64,000 nt of DNA, from contig NZ_JAAAMI010000001.1 in NCBI RefSeq assembly GCF_010500845.1, forward strand, positions 1 to 64,000, read 5' to 3'. The position numbers and the translations under genes are program-made. Below are positions 47,201 to 55,253 of this stretch, piece by piece; position 1 is the first letter of the stretch; each line of letters starts with the position of its first letter. The notes under the pieces are model-generated. The model had not been told where the DNA came from. It did no database searches and was given only the letters and a program-made list of their open reading frames with translations. This DNA comes from Flagellimonas sediminis (lineage in GTDB: Bacteria > Bacteroidota > Bacteroidia > Flavobacteriales > Flavobacteriaceae).

Positions 47201-48011
47201 TAGAGGCCCCTGAGGTCTTTCTCAACAGGTTTGCCGCAGAACCCAAGATAGGTAACGGAATTTTACCACCTGTTGGATACAGCCCCTGTTCAAATGAAAA
47301 TTGCCCACCATGCTCCCCATAAGTGAACATAGGGTGGTGCATGGCGATCACGATGGTCTTGTCCAGGTTCTTTTTGATCAAGCTCTCCAACTCCTCAAAA
47401 AATCTTGTCCGATCCTTGATCTCACATTTATCGTTCATGGTCGGGTGCTTGTCCCAGTTGGTCAGGTACCATTCCGTATCTATTGCGATAACCAAAATAT
47501 TATCATTGATTTCCATATCCTCGATTGGACAGCCGTTTTCAGGTTTAAAAACATTTTTATTAACAAGTGCTTTTTGAAGATACTTTTCCTCCCTTTCCAA
47601 ACCTTCAAGACCGTTACTATACCAATCATGGTTTCCAGGAATGAACATGACTTTGCCTTGAAAGGATTCCAAAGTGGCCAATTGGGCATCCAAGTAGTGT
47701 TTGGAACGTGCATTGGCTTCCGGATCATCATTCTTGTCCACAAACCCGGCAGGATAAATATTGTCGCCTAAAAAAAGGACTGTGCTATTTTTATCGGCTT
47801 TGTCAAGGGTTGACTTGAACTTTAGTAGGGTAGGATTCAGACCTCCATCAGGGGACATGCCAGCATCCCCAATCAAGTAAAAGGTATGATCAACTTCCTT
47901 GTTTTCAGAAGATGTAATTTGGACGGGATTGGATTCGGCATACTTAGCCTCATAGGTGGCACAACCATATCCCAAAACAAGTAAAAGACCTAGAAAGTAA
48001 TGTTTCTTCAT
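44295..48011 (-). CDS. Metallophosphoesterase, kinase-like domain and BamA-type barrel fusion
   Basis: The 1238-residue outer-membrane lipoprotein (GYGC, Cys17) has three parts. Residues 40-360 form a calcineurin-like phosphoesterase with all motifs: GDA (D49), GDN (D83-N84), GNHDW (N127, H128), HH (225-226), GHEH (301-304). Residues about 430-760 carry a G-rich loop (446-456), REYVMRDLRK (462-471), GDWDRHVDQW (608-617) and KPIPRDRDQVF (632-642). The last two resemble the catalytic and metal-binding loops of CotH/HipA-type kinases, though the usual Asn is Gln616. Residues about 900-1238 form a BamA/TamA-type barrel with GLRGYR (1141-1146) and a terminal Phe. The kinase reading is my inference. 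Confidence 0.85.
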   Translation of the reverse strand: MKKHYFLGLLLVLGYGCATYEAKYAESNPVQITSSENKEVDHTFYLIGDAGMSPDGGLNPTLLKFKSTLDKADKNSTVLFLGDNIYPAGFVDKNDDPEANARSKHYLDAQLATLESFQGKVMFIPGNHDWYSNGLEGLEREEKYLQKALVNKNVFKPENGCPIEDMEINDNILVIAIDTEWYLTNWDKHPTMNDKCEIKDRTRFFEELESLIKKNLDKTIVIAMHHPMFTYGEHGGQFSFEQGLYPTGGKIPLPILGSAANLLRKTSGASIEDLSNKKYNELRKRILTLSQYSDKVVFVSGHEHTLQYIEESGKPQIVSGAGAKTGSTRLLNGSKFSTGRGGYAILKVLRDGSSEVSFYGADATSEELLYQTQVLPPDRSTTQVSMARDFPPFKTASIYTQEEISKSGFHKWLWGERYRKYYGTEVRAPTVLLDTLFGGLKVVRKGGGNQSNSLRLADNKGREYVMRDLRKSAERYLQAIAFQDQYIIGQFEGTYTEKLLLDLYTGAHPYAPFTVSELSDAVGIYHTNPKLYYVPKQSVLGQYNTDFGNGLYMIEEHVSDDHDDLASFGKSKKIESTYDLINKLREDEEYSIDQKEYVKARLFDILLGDWDRHVDQWRWAEFKTESGKRVFKPIPRDRDQVFSQWGDGLIMGFGSKTVPALRIFEGFHEKIRSVKGFTSSPRTFALDMALLSESDLDMWIEQAKFIQEHINDQVIDEAFLNFPDEVRDGTVDKIKTVLLARKDHLVETAKTYYAVLNRFSVVTGTDKDDYFQIGSLPNGGVEVRGYRIKGGEKKDLFFKKEYYPDITKEVWIYGLDDDDVFEANTEASKVIVRLVGGQNNDVYKISERSRNVFAYDFKSKKNTLDEAYGGNINLVNDYDTNTYQFLKIKASNNQLLPTIGFNPDDGFRIGVTDTYTFNGFRQNPFTQQHVFNAAYYFATNGFDLGYKGEFAHVSNKVNLELKARFTSPNFTLNFFGFGNETINDDDEQPLGLDYNRVRMRTISLAPSLIWRGYLGSKVRLGVSYESIEVEETQDRFINLFYLENGEENHQSFFGVEGEYSYSNTDNEAFPTLGMGFALNGGFKTNVEQSGRSFGYLIPSFSMDHKLMANGRLVLATKAKAHFTLGDEYEFYQAASIGGNNGLRGYRFQRFTGKTAFYQNTDLRYSFRGRPTGVLPVTPGIYGGFDYGRVWFPGDASDKWHNSYGGGFFLNGADILTANFGLFNSSDGMRFAFQLGFGF

Positions 48012-48046
48012 ATCCTATGAGGTTGACTCCAAAATTTTGTAATTTG

Positions 48047-48060
48047 GATATTTAAATATC
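48047..48060. promoter_or_regulatory. 14-bp perfect palindrome between divergent genes
   Basis: GATATTTAAATATC lies in the 53-bp gap between the barrel-fusion gene (minus) and the HD-PycTM gene (plus), 4 bp before the latter's ATG. It overlaps the probable 5' leader of both, so it is a possible operator. It could be a chance AT-rich palindrome. Confidence 0.3.
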
Positions 48061-48064
48061 AGAT

Positions 48065-49258
48065 ATGTCGGAAATTGTTGAAAAAACTGAACGTTTTGTA
48101 ACTGAACTACTATCCGAAAAACTTGATCCAAGGTTTTTGTACCACAACCTACGACATACCCAACGCGTTGTTAAAAGTACTAAAGAATTGCTCAACTTCT
48201 ATGATATGGGCATTGCGGAAAATGAGCGAATACTGCTCGCCGCATGGCTACATGATATTGGATATGTTGAAGTAATAGCCGATCACGAAGAGGCCAGTGC
48301 AAAAATGGCGGCAACCTTCCTAAAGGAAAATGGTTATGGGGAATCCGACATCCAACAGGTCTGCAAGTTGATCTTGGCCACCAAAATGAGCCATGAGCCG
48401 AAAAACCTGCCAGAACAGATTATGAAAGATGCCGATATTTCCCATTTTGCACAAAAAAGTTATTGGGAAACCACAGATTACCTTAGGGATGAACTGAAGG
48501 AATTGGGCATTGCGGATTATTCTTCAAAAGAATGGCGTGAGAAGAACATCCAAATGTTTCGAACCAAACATAAATTTTATACCGATTATGCCAAGGAAAA
48601 TTGGGAAAAGGGCAAAGAGAAAAACCTGAACCAACTGCTCAAGGAAAAGAAGACCGAAAAAACCATTGCCAAAAAAGAAGCCCTTAAGGCCAAATACAAG
48701 AGTGACAGCCCAGATCGCAGCATTCAGACACTTTATCGGGTAACCCAGAACAACCATTTAAAACTTAGTGATATAGCGGACACAAAAGCCAATATCCTGT
48801 TGTCCGTAAATGCCATCATTGTATCATTGGTATTGGCAAATTTGCTCACCAAGTTGGACAACCCGTCCAACACCTACCTGATTTACCCAACATTGATTTT
48901 GATCCTTTTCAGCATAACTTCCATGATCCTTTCGGTGCTTGCCACTAGACCCAACATCACCACTGGAAAATTTACCAAGGAAGATGTGGAACAAAAAAAG
49001 GTGAACCTGTTGTTCTTTGGCAACTTTCATAAAATGAAACTGGAAGAATATGAATGGGCCATGTCCGAACTAACCAAGGACAAGGACTATGTCTATGCAT
49101 CGCTCACTAAAGATCTTTACTACCTTGGTTTGGTACTGAACAAGAAATACAAAATACTGCGGATTACTTACAACATTTTCATGCTGGGTATGATCATTTC
49201 GGTTCTAGCGTTCGGTATTGCCTTTCGTTTTTTTGGACCGGACAGAGTGCCTTTTTAG
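48065..49258 (+). CDS. HD phosphohydrolase fused to Pycsar-type TM effector domain
   Basis: This 397-residue membrane protein has an N-terminal HD domain (about 1-160) with the full metal set: H31 in HNLRH, H63-D64 in WLHDIGY, H74 and D124 in KDADISHF. A Lys/Glu-rich coiled coil spans about 165-215. A C-terminal PycTM/DUF5706-like domain (about 220-390) starts LYRVTQNNHLKLSDIADTKANILL and holds three hydrophobic helices. PycTM domains are membrane effectors of cUMP/cCMP phage-defence systems. Here the domain is joined to a probable cyclic-nucleotide or nucleotide phosphohydrolase, and no uridylate or cytidylate cyclase is nearby. Confidence 0.85.
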   Translation: MSEIVEKTERFVTELLSEKLDPRFLYHNLRHTQRVVKSTKELLNFYDMGIAENERILLAAWLHDIGYVEVIADHEEASAKMAATFLKENGYGESDIQQVCKLILATKMSHEPKNLPEQIMKDADISHFAQKSYWETTDYLRDELKELGIADYSSKEWREKNIQMFRTKHKFYTDYAKENWEKGKEKNLNQLLKEKKTEKTIAKKEALKAKYKSDSPDRSIQTLYRVTQNNHLKLSDIADTKANILLSVNAIIVSLVLANLLTKLDNPSNTYLIYPTLILILFSITSMILSVLATRPNITTGKFTKEDVEQKKVNLLFFGNFHKMKLEEYEWAMSELTKDKDYVYASLTKDLYYLGLVLNKKYKILRITYNIFMLGMIISVLAFGIAFRFFGPDRVPF

Positions 49259-49259
49259 A

Positions 49260-51635
49260 TCAAGACCTTAGCTCTTCCATCAAATCATCGTAAGTGTAGG
49301 TCTGCTCGGATTTTTTATCCTTTTTGTAAAGAATCTCGGCTCTTATCGCTTTTAATCCCGTTACCCCTTGTAGTCCTTCCAATTCCACAATTTCAATGTT
49401 ATCCGTAAAGTAGCCTTTGGCCTTTAAGAATCGGATATACCTAAGGTATTCCCGTTCGTCCTTACGTTGGCTATATACAATGGAAAGTTTTCCTTTTTGG
49501 GTTAGTCGCTCATTGGTGCCCTTGATAAAAGCCTTGTCTATACGTTTTTTGATCACTTCATATCTGGCATTGTAGGTGCCATCCACATCAAATCTCTTTT
49601 CATCCATTCGGAAACGGATGGCCAAAGAATTGCTATGGACAAGAATGAGGGAAGCTACATCCAGTTTTACCGGAAGTTTGGACTTTAATTCATAATATTT
49701 GTTCTCCATCTCGCACATGACCTGTAATTGCCACAATCGCAAATTTCTTAGGTAGAGCTGATCAAACGCACGGTCTTTAACAATGGAAGCCCCTATATAC
49801 ATGTTGTGCTCCACACCATCGGTCTTGTACCTTTCAAAATAGTGTGGAAACATTTCTTGTGCCTTTTCCTGCTTTTTGTCCAACAACGAGGCCAATTGCA
49901 TATTGGCTTCCATCACGCTTTCATCGTAATTCTTGCGATGATCGTAATAGGATTCTGTTGAAGGGTCTATCTTCTCCTCATATCTTTGGAGCAGGGCTGC
50001 AATTTCCCCATCTTCTTTTTTAAGGTGTTGGAAAACGGGGTTCACTTGCTCCTTTACAAAGTCAAATACCGCTTGTTCTGTGTGGGTATACAAAGCTTCC
50101 TTGACCTCATCCAAATAGGTTTCCACACGGAACATCAATTCCTCATAAATCAGCAAGCCATATTTTTTGATGGCCACTTCCAAGATTTCATTTATTTCTG
50201 AAAGCTGGATCATCAAATCCTTTTGGATGGAAAAATTCCTCTCCCTAGAAGAGTCCTTAATATCGATTTGTCCATACAATGGATAAACGTCCTTGAAAAC
50301 AATCTCATGGAACACAGGTTGGTTGCCAGACAGTTCATCCGCCATAAAGCGCTTGGCCTCTTCCTGGAATTTCCAATACACCGATGGATGCACTGAGGTG
50401 CACTCGTGCTGGATCACGGCATCGATCAAATTTTCTTCTTCCTCTATGGTACGGAGCACCGCGGAAATCAAGTATGGCATTACATCATCGAGCTTATTGG
50501 CATTCACGCTGTTAAGTTCGTTGACTTTCCCCGATACCAATTCCAACACACCCAATAGGTTCCCATTCACGGCAATAGGGGCCAAAATGGCACTTTTAAT
50601 GCCCTGTTCCAGTAAATTCTTATAAGGTTGTACATTTCCTTCAACCTTGTTAAAATATTTTTCAACGTTGGAAATGGCAAAATACTTTCCTTCATTGAAC
50701 AGTTTACAATGTGAGTGGTCACAGAGCATCGTATCACAGGATTCCAATTCCTTACCATTGAGGATAAAGCTCTCCATACCTTTTCCGTAAATCCTAAAAA
50801 AGTTGTTGGCCCCGGCATCGTACCCTGCAAAACCGACCCGAATATCGCTCAATTTGAACAAAGACCTGAAGGTATCCTCAAAACTGTCCATGAAATTATC
50901 CTTGCCCCTTTGTGCCCTTCCAATCAGGGTGGACTTGATTTCCGAAATGGAATGTTCCGCGGTAACATCGAACATATTGGAAATCACAAATCCTTTCAGG
51001 ATAAAACTATTGGGTGGGATTTTCTCCTTCCAGATATCCGGATTTTCAAAATTGTCCAGCAGTTCGTCCACATCGTCCTGTGTAAGTTCCCTGGCCTTAT
51101 CTGTTGGCGTGATTTCCATAAAATCCGCATTGTACAAAATGCGGTAACGGTGCATTACCCCATTGGCATCTGGAATATCGTAAAAGAAAGGTCGCTTAAA
51201 ATCGAGGTTGTACCCGTAGTGAAATTTCAAAACCACGGTACACCGCATGATATAATTGAACTCCGAAGGAATATTACTGATTTCCAGATTAAAATCCTGA
51301 CCAGCCTCCTTCAAAATATTTTGAAAACGCTCAGATGAATTGAAAACCAAGTTTTCAAATGGAGTCGAAGCCGCTTTTATCTCGTTTTGGGTGAGCACGG
51401 GAGCGAACGTATCCTCTAATACGATCTTGATCACATCCTTATGCTTTTCAAGAAGCGATAGATCTGAAAAACCCTCCCTCAATTCTGGGTAAGGGGCCTG
51501 TGCCTCCAGAACAAACTTCGCACGTTCCGCCAAGTAAGTGTTGGGGCTATCCACAAGGCCATCATAATATTTCAACAAACTGTTGAAACTGACCAATTGG
51601 ATCATAGGGGATTCATTATCGTAGTTGTGCTTCAT
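49260..51635 (-). CDS. Large GAF-domain protein, unknown output
   Basis: The 791-residue cytoplasmic protein has no signal peptide or membrane segment. A GAF domain lies around residues 230-400, recognisable by FAISNVEKYFNKV, SAILAPIAVNGNLLGVLELVS and a Cys-rich bit (CDTMLCDHSHC, about 308-318) that could bind metal or heme. The rest is helical, with long charged helices (about 430-620) and a mixed C-terminal region. No kinase, cyclase, GGDEF or DNA-binding output was recognised. It ends 1 nt from the stop of the convergent HD-PycTM gene. Confidence 0.75.
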   Translation of the reverse strand: MKHNYDNESPMIQLVSFNSLLKYYDGLVDSPNTYLAERAKFVLEAQAPYPELREGFSDLSLLEKHKDVIKIVLEDTFAPVLTQNEIKAASTPFENLVFNSSERFQNILKEAGQDFNLEISNIPSEFNYIMRCTVVLKFHYGYNLDFKRPFFYDIPDANGVMHRYRILYNADFMEITPTDKARELTQDDVDELLDNFENPDIWKEKIPPNSFILKGFVISNMFDVTAEHSISEIKSTLIGRAQRGKDNFMDSFEDTFRSLFKLSDIRVGFAGYDAGANNFFRIYGKGMESFILNGKELESCDTMLCDHSHCKLFNEGKYFAISNVEKYFNKVEGNVQPYKNLLEQGIKSAILAPIAVNGNLLGVLELVSGKVNELNSVNANKLDDVMPYLISAVLRTIEEEENLIDAVIQHECTSVHPSVYWKFQEEAKRFMADELSGNQPVFHEIVFKDVYPLYGQIDIKDSSRERNFSIQKDLMIQLSEINEILEVAIKKYGLLIYEELMFRVETYLDEVKEALYTHTEQAVFDFVKEQVNPVFQHLKKEDGEIAALLQRYEEKIDPSTESYYDHRKNYDESVMEANMQLASLLDKKQEKAQEMFPHYFERYKTDGVEHNMYIGASIVKDRAFDQLYLRNLRLWQLQVMCEMENKYYELKSKLPVKLDVASLILVHSNSLAIRFRMDEKRFDVDGTYNARYEVIKKRIDKAFIKGTNERLTQKGKLSIVYSQRKDEREYLRYIRFLKAKGYFTDNIEIVELEGLQGVTGLKAIRAEILYKKDKKSEQTYTYDDLMEELRS

Positions 51636-51693
51636 GAACGGATTAGTCGAGATTGAATAGGTAAAGTTACAAAAAGTAGAAATGCGCGCTTTG

Positions 51694-51734
51694 TTATGGA
51701 TATCTTTATGGATAAATTGCCATTATTATGGATA
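51694..51734. promoter_or_regulatory. Three direct repeats TTATGGATA
   Basis: TTATGGATA occurs at 51694, 51706 and 51726 in the 116-bp divergent gap between the GAF gene and the metallophosphoesterase gene. The centre distances are 12 and 20 bp. The third copy ends 17 bp before the phosphoesterase ATG. It is a candidate binding site for an unidentified regulator. Confidence 0.45.
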
Positions 51735-51751
51735 TTTAGCAAACAAAACAC

Positions 51752-52648
51752 ATGTCCTCAGCTACCCGACTAGACCGTGCCTATGCCAATGCCGAGACCG
51801 TCCCTTTTGATGACAGCTCCAAGTTCATCTTTTTCAGCGATTGTCATAGAGGGGACAACAGTTTTGCTGACGATTTCGCCAATAACCGGAATATTTACTT
51901 CCATGCCCTGAACCATTACTATAGGGAAGGTTTCCATTACTTTGAACTCGGAGATGGTGATGAGCTTTGGGAAAATATCACTTTTGATTCCATTTTCGAG
52001 GCCCATAAAAATGTATTCCAATTGCTCCGTCAGTTTCATCTGGAAAAACGGTTGTACATGCTTTGGGGCAACCATGACATGGTATACAAGGATAAGGATT
52101 ATGTAAAAAAACACCTGTCACACTATTTTGAACCCATTGATGGATCGGACAAGACCCTTTTTAAAGGGATAACCTATCATGAAGCCTTGATCTTGGAACA
52201 TAGTGAAACCGGTCAGAAAATATTTTGTACCCACGGCCACCAAGCGGATTGGTGGAATTACGTTTGCTGGCGCATTGGTCGTTTTTTGGTAAGAGTCCTT
52301 TGGAAACCGTTGCAGGTGGTAGGCATTGCCGACCCGACCAGTCCGGCCAAAAACTATAAGGAACTCATCCGGATAGAAAAACGGACCAAACGTTGGATCT
52401 TAAGTAAAAACCTGTTGCCCACCATAGTAGGGCATACGCACAGGCCACGATTTCCAGAACCGGGCGAGATTCCCCTTTTTAATGACGGAAGTTGTGTACA
52501 CCCGCGAAGCATCACCGGGATTGAAATCGAAAACGGGGAAATCTCCTTGATCAAATGGCACATTGCCACCAAGCCCGATGGCACGCTACAAATTGTAAGG
52601 GTATTGTTGGAAGGCCCTGAAAAATTGGTAGACTATATCAATCCTTAA
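51752..52648 (+). CDS. Cytosolic metallophosphoesterase
   Basis: This 298-residue calcineurin-like phosphoesterase shows FSDCHRGDN (D and H ligands near residue 30), ELGDGDELW, WGNHDM, HGHQADWWN and GHTHRPRF. This order resembles UDP-2,3-diacylglucosamine pyrophosphatase-like and related phosphoesterases, but the substrate is unknown. It has no signal peptide. The end overlaps the convergent aminotransferase gene by 4 nt. Confidence 0.88.
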   Translation: MSSATRLDRAYANAETVPFDDSSKFIFFSDCHRGDNSFADDFANNRNIYFHALNHYYREGFHYFELGDGDELWENITFDSIFEAHKNVFQLLRQFHLEKRLYMLWGNHDMVYKDKDYVKKHLSHYFEPIDGSDKTLFKGITYHEALILEHSETGQKIFCTHGHQADWWNYVCWRIGRFLVRVLWKPLQVVGIADPTSPAKNYKELIRIEKRTKRWILSKNLLPTIVGHTHRPRFPEPGEIPLFNDGSCVHPRSITGIEIENGEISLIKWHIATKPDGTLQIVRVLLEGPEKLVDYINP

Positions 52649-53910
52649 GCCCGTTTGGCCATGGTTTTGATGGCCGTCACAAATTGATCCAGTTCATACG
52701 TAGTGGTGAAAACATTGGGGGTGATCCTACATCCATGCACATTTTCAAAGTCAATGGCCACCGTCCATACCTTGAATTCATCCAAAAGGGTTTTGGCCAT
52801 TTCCCCAGGTTTCATGTTTTGTAGTCCCACATTGGCAATCCCACAACTTCTGTGTGGCTCGATGGGTGTATTGATGACCACATTTTCTACATCCCTTAAC
52901 TGATCGCTCCAGTACCGTTGCAGGTAACGCATCCGTTCTTCCTTGCGTTCCAATCCAATCATTTCCAGGTAATCTGCAGAATCGTTGATGGTTAAATCGG
53001 TATGTACCGGAATGGTACCAGTATGGTTCAATCTTCTGATCTTGGCAAGATCGTTCTCGTGCTCTGCCAACAGAGGCCAGATCTTTGGAATATGCTTTTC
53101 TGCTACATAGAGCATGCCTGCACCCAGAGGGACACAAAGCCATTTGTGGAGACTGGAACCGTAATAGTCACAGTTCAACTCGGCCAGGTCCACCTTAATA
53201 TGTCCCACGCAATGTGCACCATCCACCATCACCTCAACACCATGCGAATGGGCCATGTCGCATATTTTTTTGATAGGTAGAATATGTCCGGTCACATTTA
53301 CCATGTGACAAACCATCAACAATTTGGTTTTTGGGGTTATCCGCGATTCGTATAGGGAAACAATTTCCTCATCGGACTTGGGATGATTGGGAAGGGAAAC
53401 CTTTTTACAAACAATGCCGTAGCGTTTTTCCATCTGCTCAAAATGGACCTGCATTGCCCCATAATCCTGAACGGCATAAATGGCTTCATCCCCTTTTTCC
53501 CAAGGATAGCCCCCAATGATCAAGTCCAATGACTCTGTGGTGTTCCGAGTAATGACCAACTCCTTTTCGGAACAGTTCACCAATTTGGCCACTCTTGCCG
53601 CGGCTTTCATTTTATTCTCCCCTTGAACCGTTCTCATGTAGTAGGATCCTTGATAATTTACTTCTTTCATATGCTCCACATATTTTTCAAGAATCGGTGT
53701 GGGCATAATATTGTAATAACCACTTTCCAGGTTGATGTAATCCGGTTTCAACCTAAAATCGGCTCGAATCCGTTCCCAAAATTCATCGCTATCCTTATCT
53801 GACGGATATGGCATATCAACCTTTGGTTGACCAGGTTCCATGGGCAAAGTAAAAAAGGGAGCGGCCATGGCAGCGGTTCCCATATATTGCAAGAATTGTC
53901 GCTTTTTCAT
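52645..53910 (-). CDS. Class V aminotransferase-fold protein (isopenicillin N epimerase-like), exported
   Basis: The 421-residue PLP-dependent protein has an N-terminal hydrophobic leader (KKRQFLQYMGTAAMAAPFF), suggesting export by a Tat-like or Sec route. The class V fold shows TRNTTESLDLIIGG for phosphate binding, VMVDGAHCVGH with the pyridine-binding Asp, and YGSSLHKWLCVPLGAGML with the Schiff-base Lys. Members include isopenicillin N epimerase-like and cysteine desulfurase-like enzymes; the substrate is unknown. PLP enzymes outside the cytoplasm are uncommon. Confidence 0.87.
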   Translation of the reverse strand: MKKRQFLQYMGTAAMAAPFFTLPMEPGQPKVDMPYPSDKDSDEFWERIRADFRLKPDYINLESGYYNIMPTPILEKYVEHMKEVNYQGSYYMRTVQGENKMKAAARVAKLVNCSEKELVITRNTTESLDLIIGGYPWEKGDEAIYAVQDYGAMQVHFEQMEKRYGIVCKKVSLPNHPKSDEEIVSLYESRITPKTKLLMVCHMVNVTGHILPIKKICDMAHSHGVEVMVDGAHCVGHIKVDLAELNCDYYGSSLHKWLCVPLGAGMLYVAEKHIPKIWPLLAEHENDLAKIRRLNHTGTIPVHTDLTINDSADYLEMIGLERKEERMRYLQRYWSDQLRDVENVVINTPIEPHRSCGIANVGLQNMKPGEMAKTLLDEFKVWTVAIDFENVHGCRITPNVFTTTYELDQFVTAIKTMAKRA

Positions 53911-53988
53911 TTGGGTAAACGGTTGATTAAAAAAAGAATGGTAATTTCATTTTCACTTAGCCTCCAAGATACAACTTAAGCCCTTTGT

Positions 53989-55164
53989 ATGGATGATGTA
54001 AAGGTTATTATTGATCAAATTCCCATTCGTTACGATTGGGCATCACACATCATGCTGCTTGGGATTGTTCAAGGATTGTTTTTGACTTTGGTCATCTTTT
54101 TACGGGCCAAAAGAACCTCCGCTATACACCTTTTTGGTTGGGTCATTTTAATACAGTGCATTGTTTTTGCAGATGTTTATCTCTGCTATACCGGATTGAT
54201 GAAATACGTGATCCATTTAAATGATTCCACCGAATTTTTGGTGCTTTTGATTGCCCCAAGTCTTTATTTTTTTCTGTTCACCTTGTTGGAAAGGCAAGCA
54301 TTTACCCTCAAAAGACACTGGCCGCATTTGTTGTTACCTGTGTTATATTTCATTTCCCAGACCAATTATTACACTAGTCCCGAAGCAGTAAAACTCAATG
54401 CCTATTTGGGCGCATACCACCACAATTTGGGCTTTGTGGACGTGCACGAGGACTTGAACTATTCCTACCATTTTATTAAGGATAGATTTCGTTGGTTGGT
54501 AATGGCCAGCTTTACCTTCTATTTTATTCTGACCACCCGACTGGTGTACCATGCTAGTAAGAAGGGGTTGGTTTCCCCAAAGAATATTAAAGTAGACCGA
54601 TATAAATTTTCACGCCATACCATTATCGTTTTTTTGATATTAGGGTTGGCCCTATTCATAGTCTTTTCCAATTTTGACGATGATGGAGGCGATCACTATT
54701 TGGGCGTTTTGGAGACGCTTACCACTTTTATTACCTCCTTTTTTATACTTTCTGAATCCCGTTTCTTTGAAAAATCCTGGATTTCGGACAAATATGAGAC
54801 CATGGCCACCGATTCTCTCCAATTTGAATCCATTGAAGCTTTTATGGACTCCTCACAGTATTATGCGGACCAAGAAGCTTCCTTAAAAAATGTGGCCGAA
54901 AAATTGGATGCCAATGCCAATATGGTTTCCAAATTGATCAATTCCAACACCGGAATGAATTTTAACGACTACATCAACCAAAAAAGGATCTTGCTTTCCA
55001 AAGAACGGTTATTGGATGATGATTTTTCCCATCTTACCGTGGAGGCCATTGGACAAACCGTTGGATTTAATTCAAAATCAGCATTTTACAACGCCTTCAA
55101 AAAACATGTCGGGCAATCTCCATCCGCCTATGTAAAAGAAAAAAAGACCTCAAAAAGGTTCTAA
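53989..55164 (+). CDS. Membrane-embedded AraC-family regulator
   Basis: The 391-residue protein has about seven transmembrane segments in residues 20-245 and an AraC DNA-binding domain at about 285-388. The latter shows LKNVAEKLDANANMVSKLIN and the second helix-turn-helix VEAIGQTVGFNSKSAFYNAFKKHVGQSPSAYVK. This architecture is frequent in Bacteroidota and couples a membrane sensor to transcription. The acyltransferase gene downstream (90 bp) could be a target. Confidence 0.9.
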   Translation: MDDVKVIIDQIPIRYDWASHIMLLGIVQGLFLTLVIFLRAKRTSAIHLFGWVILIQCIVFADVYLCYTGLMKYVIHLNDSTEFLVLLIAPSLYFFLFTLLERQAFTLKRHWPHLLLPVLYFISQTNYYTSPEAVKLNAYLGAYHHNLGFVDVHEDLNYSYHFIKDRFRWLVMASFTFYFILTTRLVYHASKKGLVSPKNIKVDRYKFSRHTIIVFLILGLALFIVFSNFDDDGGDHYLGVLETLTTFITSFFILSESRFFEKSWISDKYETMATDSLQFESIEAFMDSSQYYADQEASLKNVAEKLDANANMVSKLINSNTGMNFNDYINQKRILLSKERLLDDDFSHLTVEAIGQTVGFNSKSAFYNAFKKHVGQSPSAYVKEKKTSKRF

Positions 55165-55253
55165 TTTCTCCAACATTGTAATTCAGGACGTTTCCCTCTC
55201 CAAAAAATATCGGTTTTTGAAAGGCTCTTTACAATTTTGGCAAAAACTTTTCA

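Noticed and set aside
50715..51338. 207-codon plus-strand frame opposite the GAF gene
   Set aside because: It is a shadow frame; the GAF protein on the minus strand has clear domain signal.
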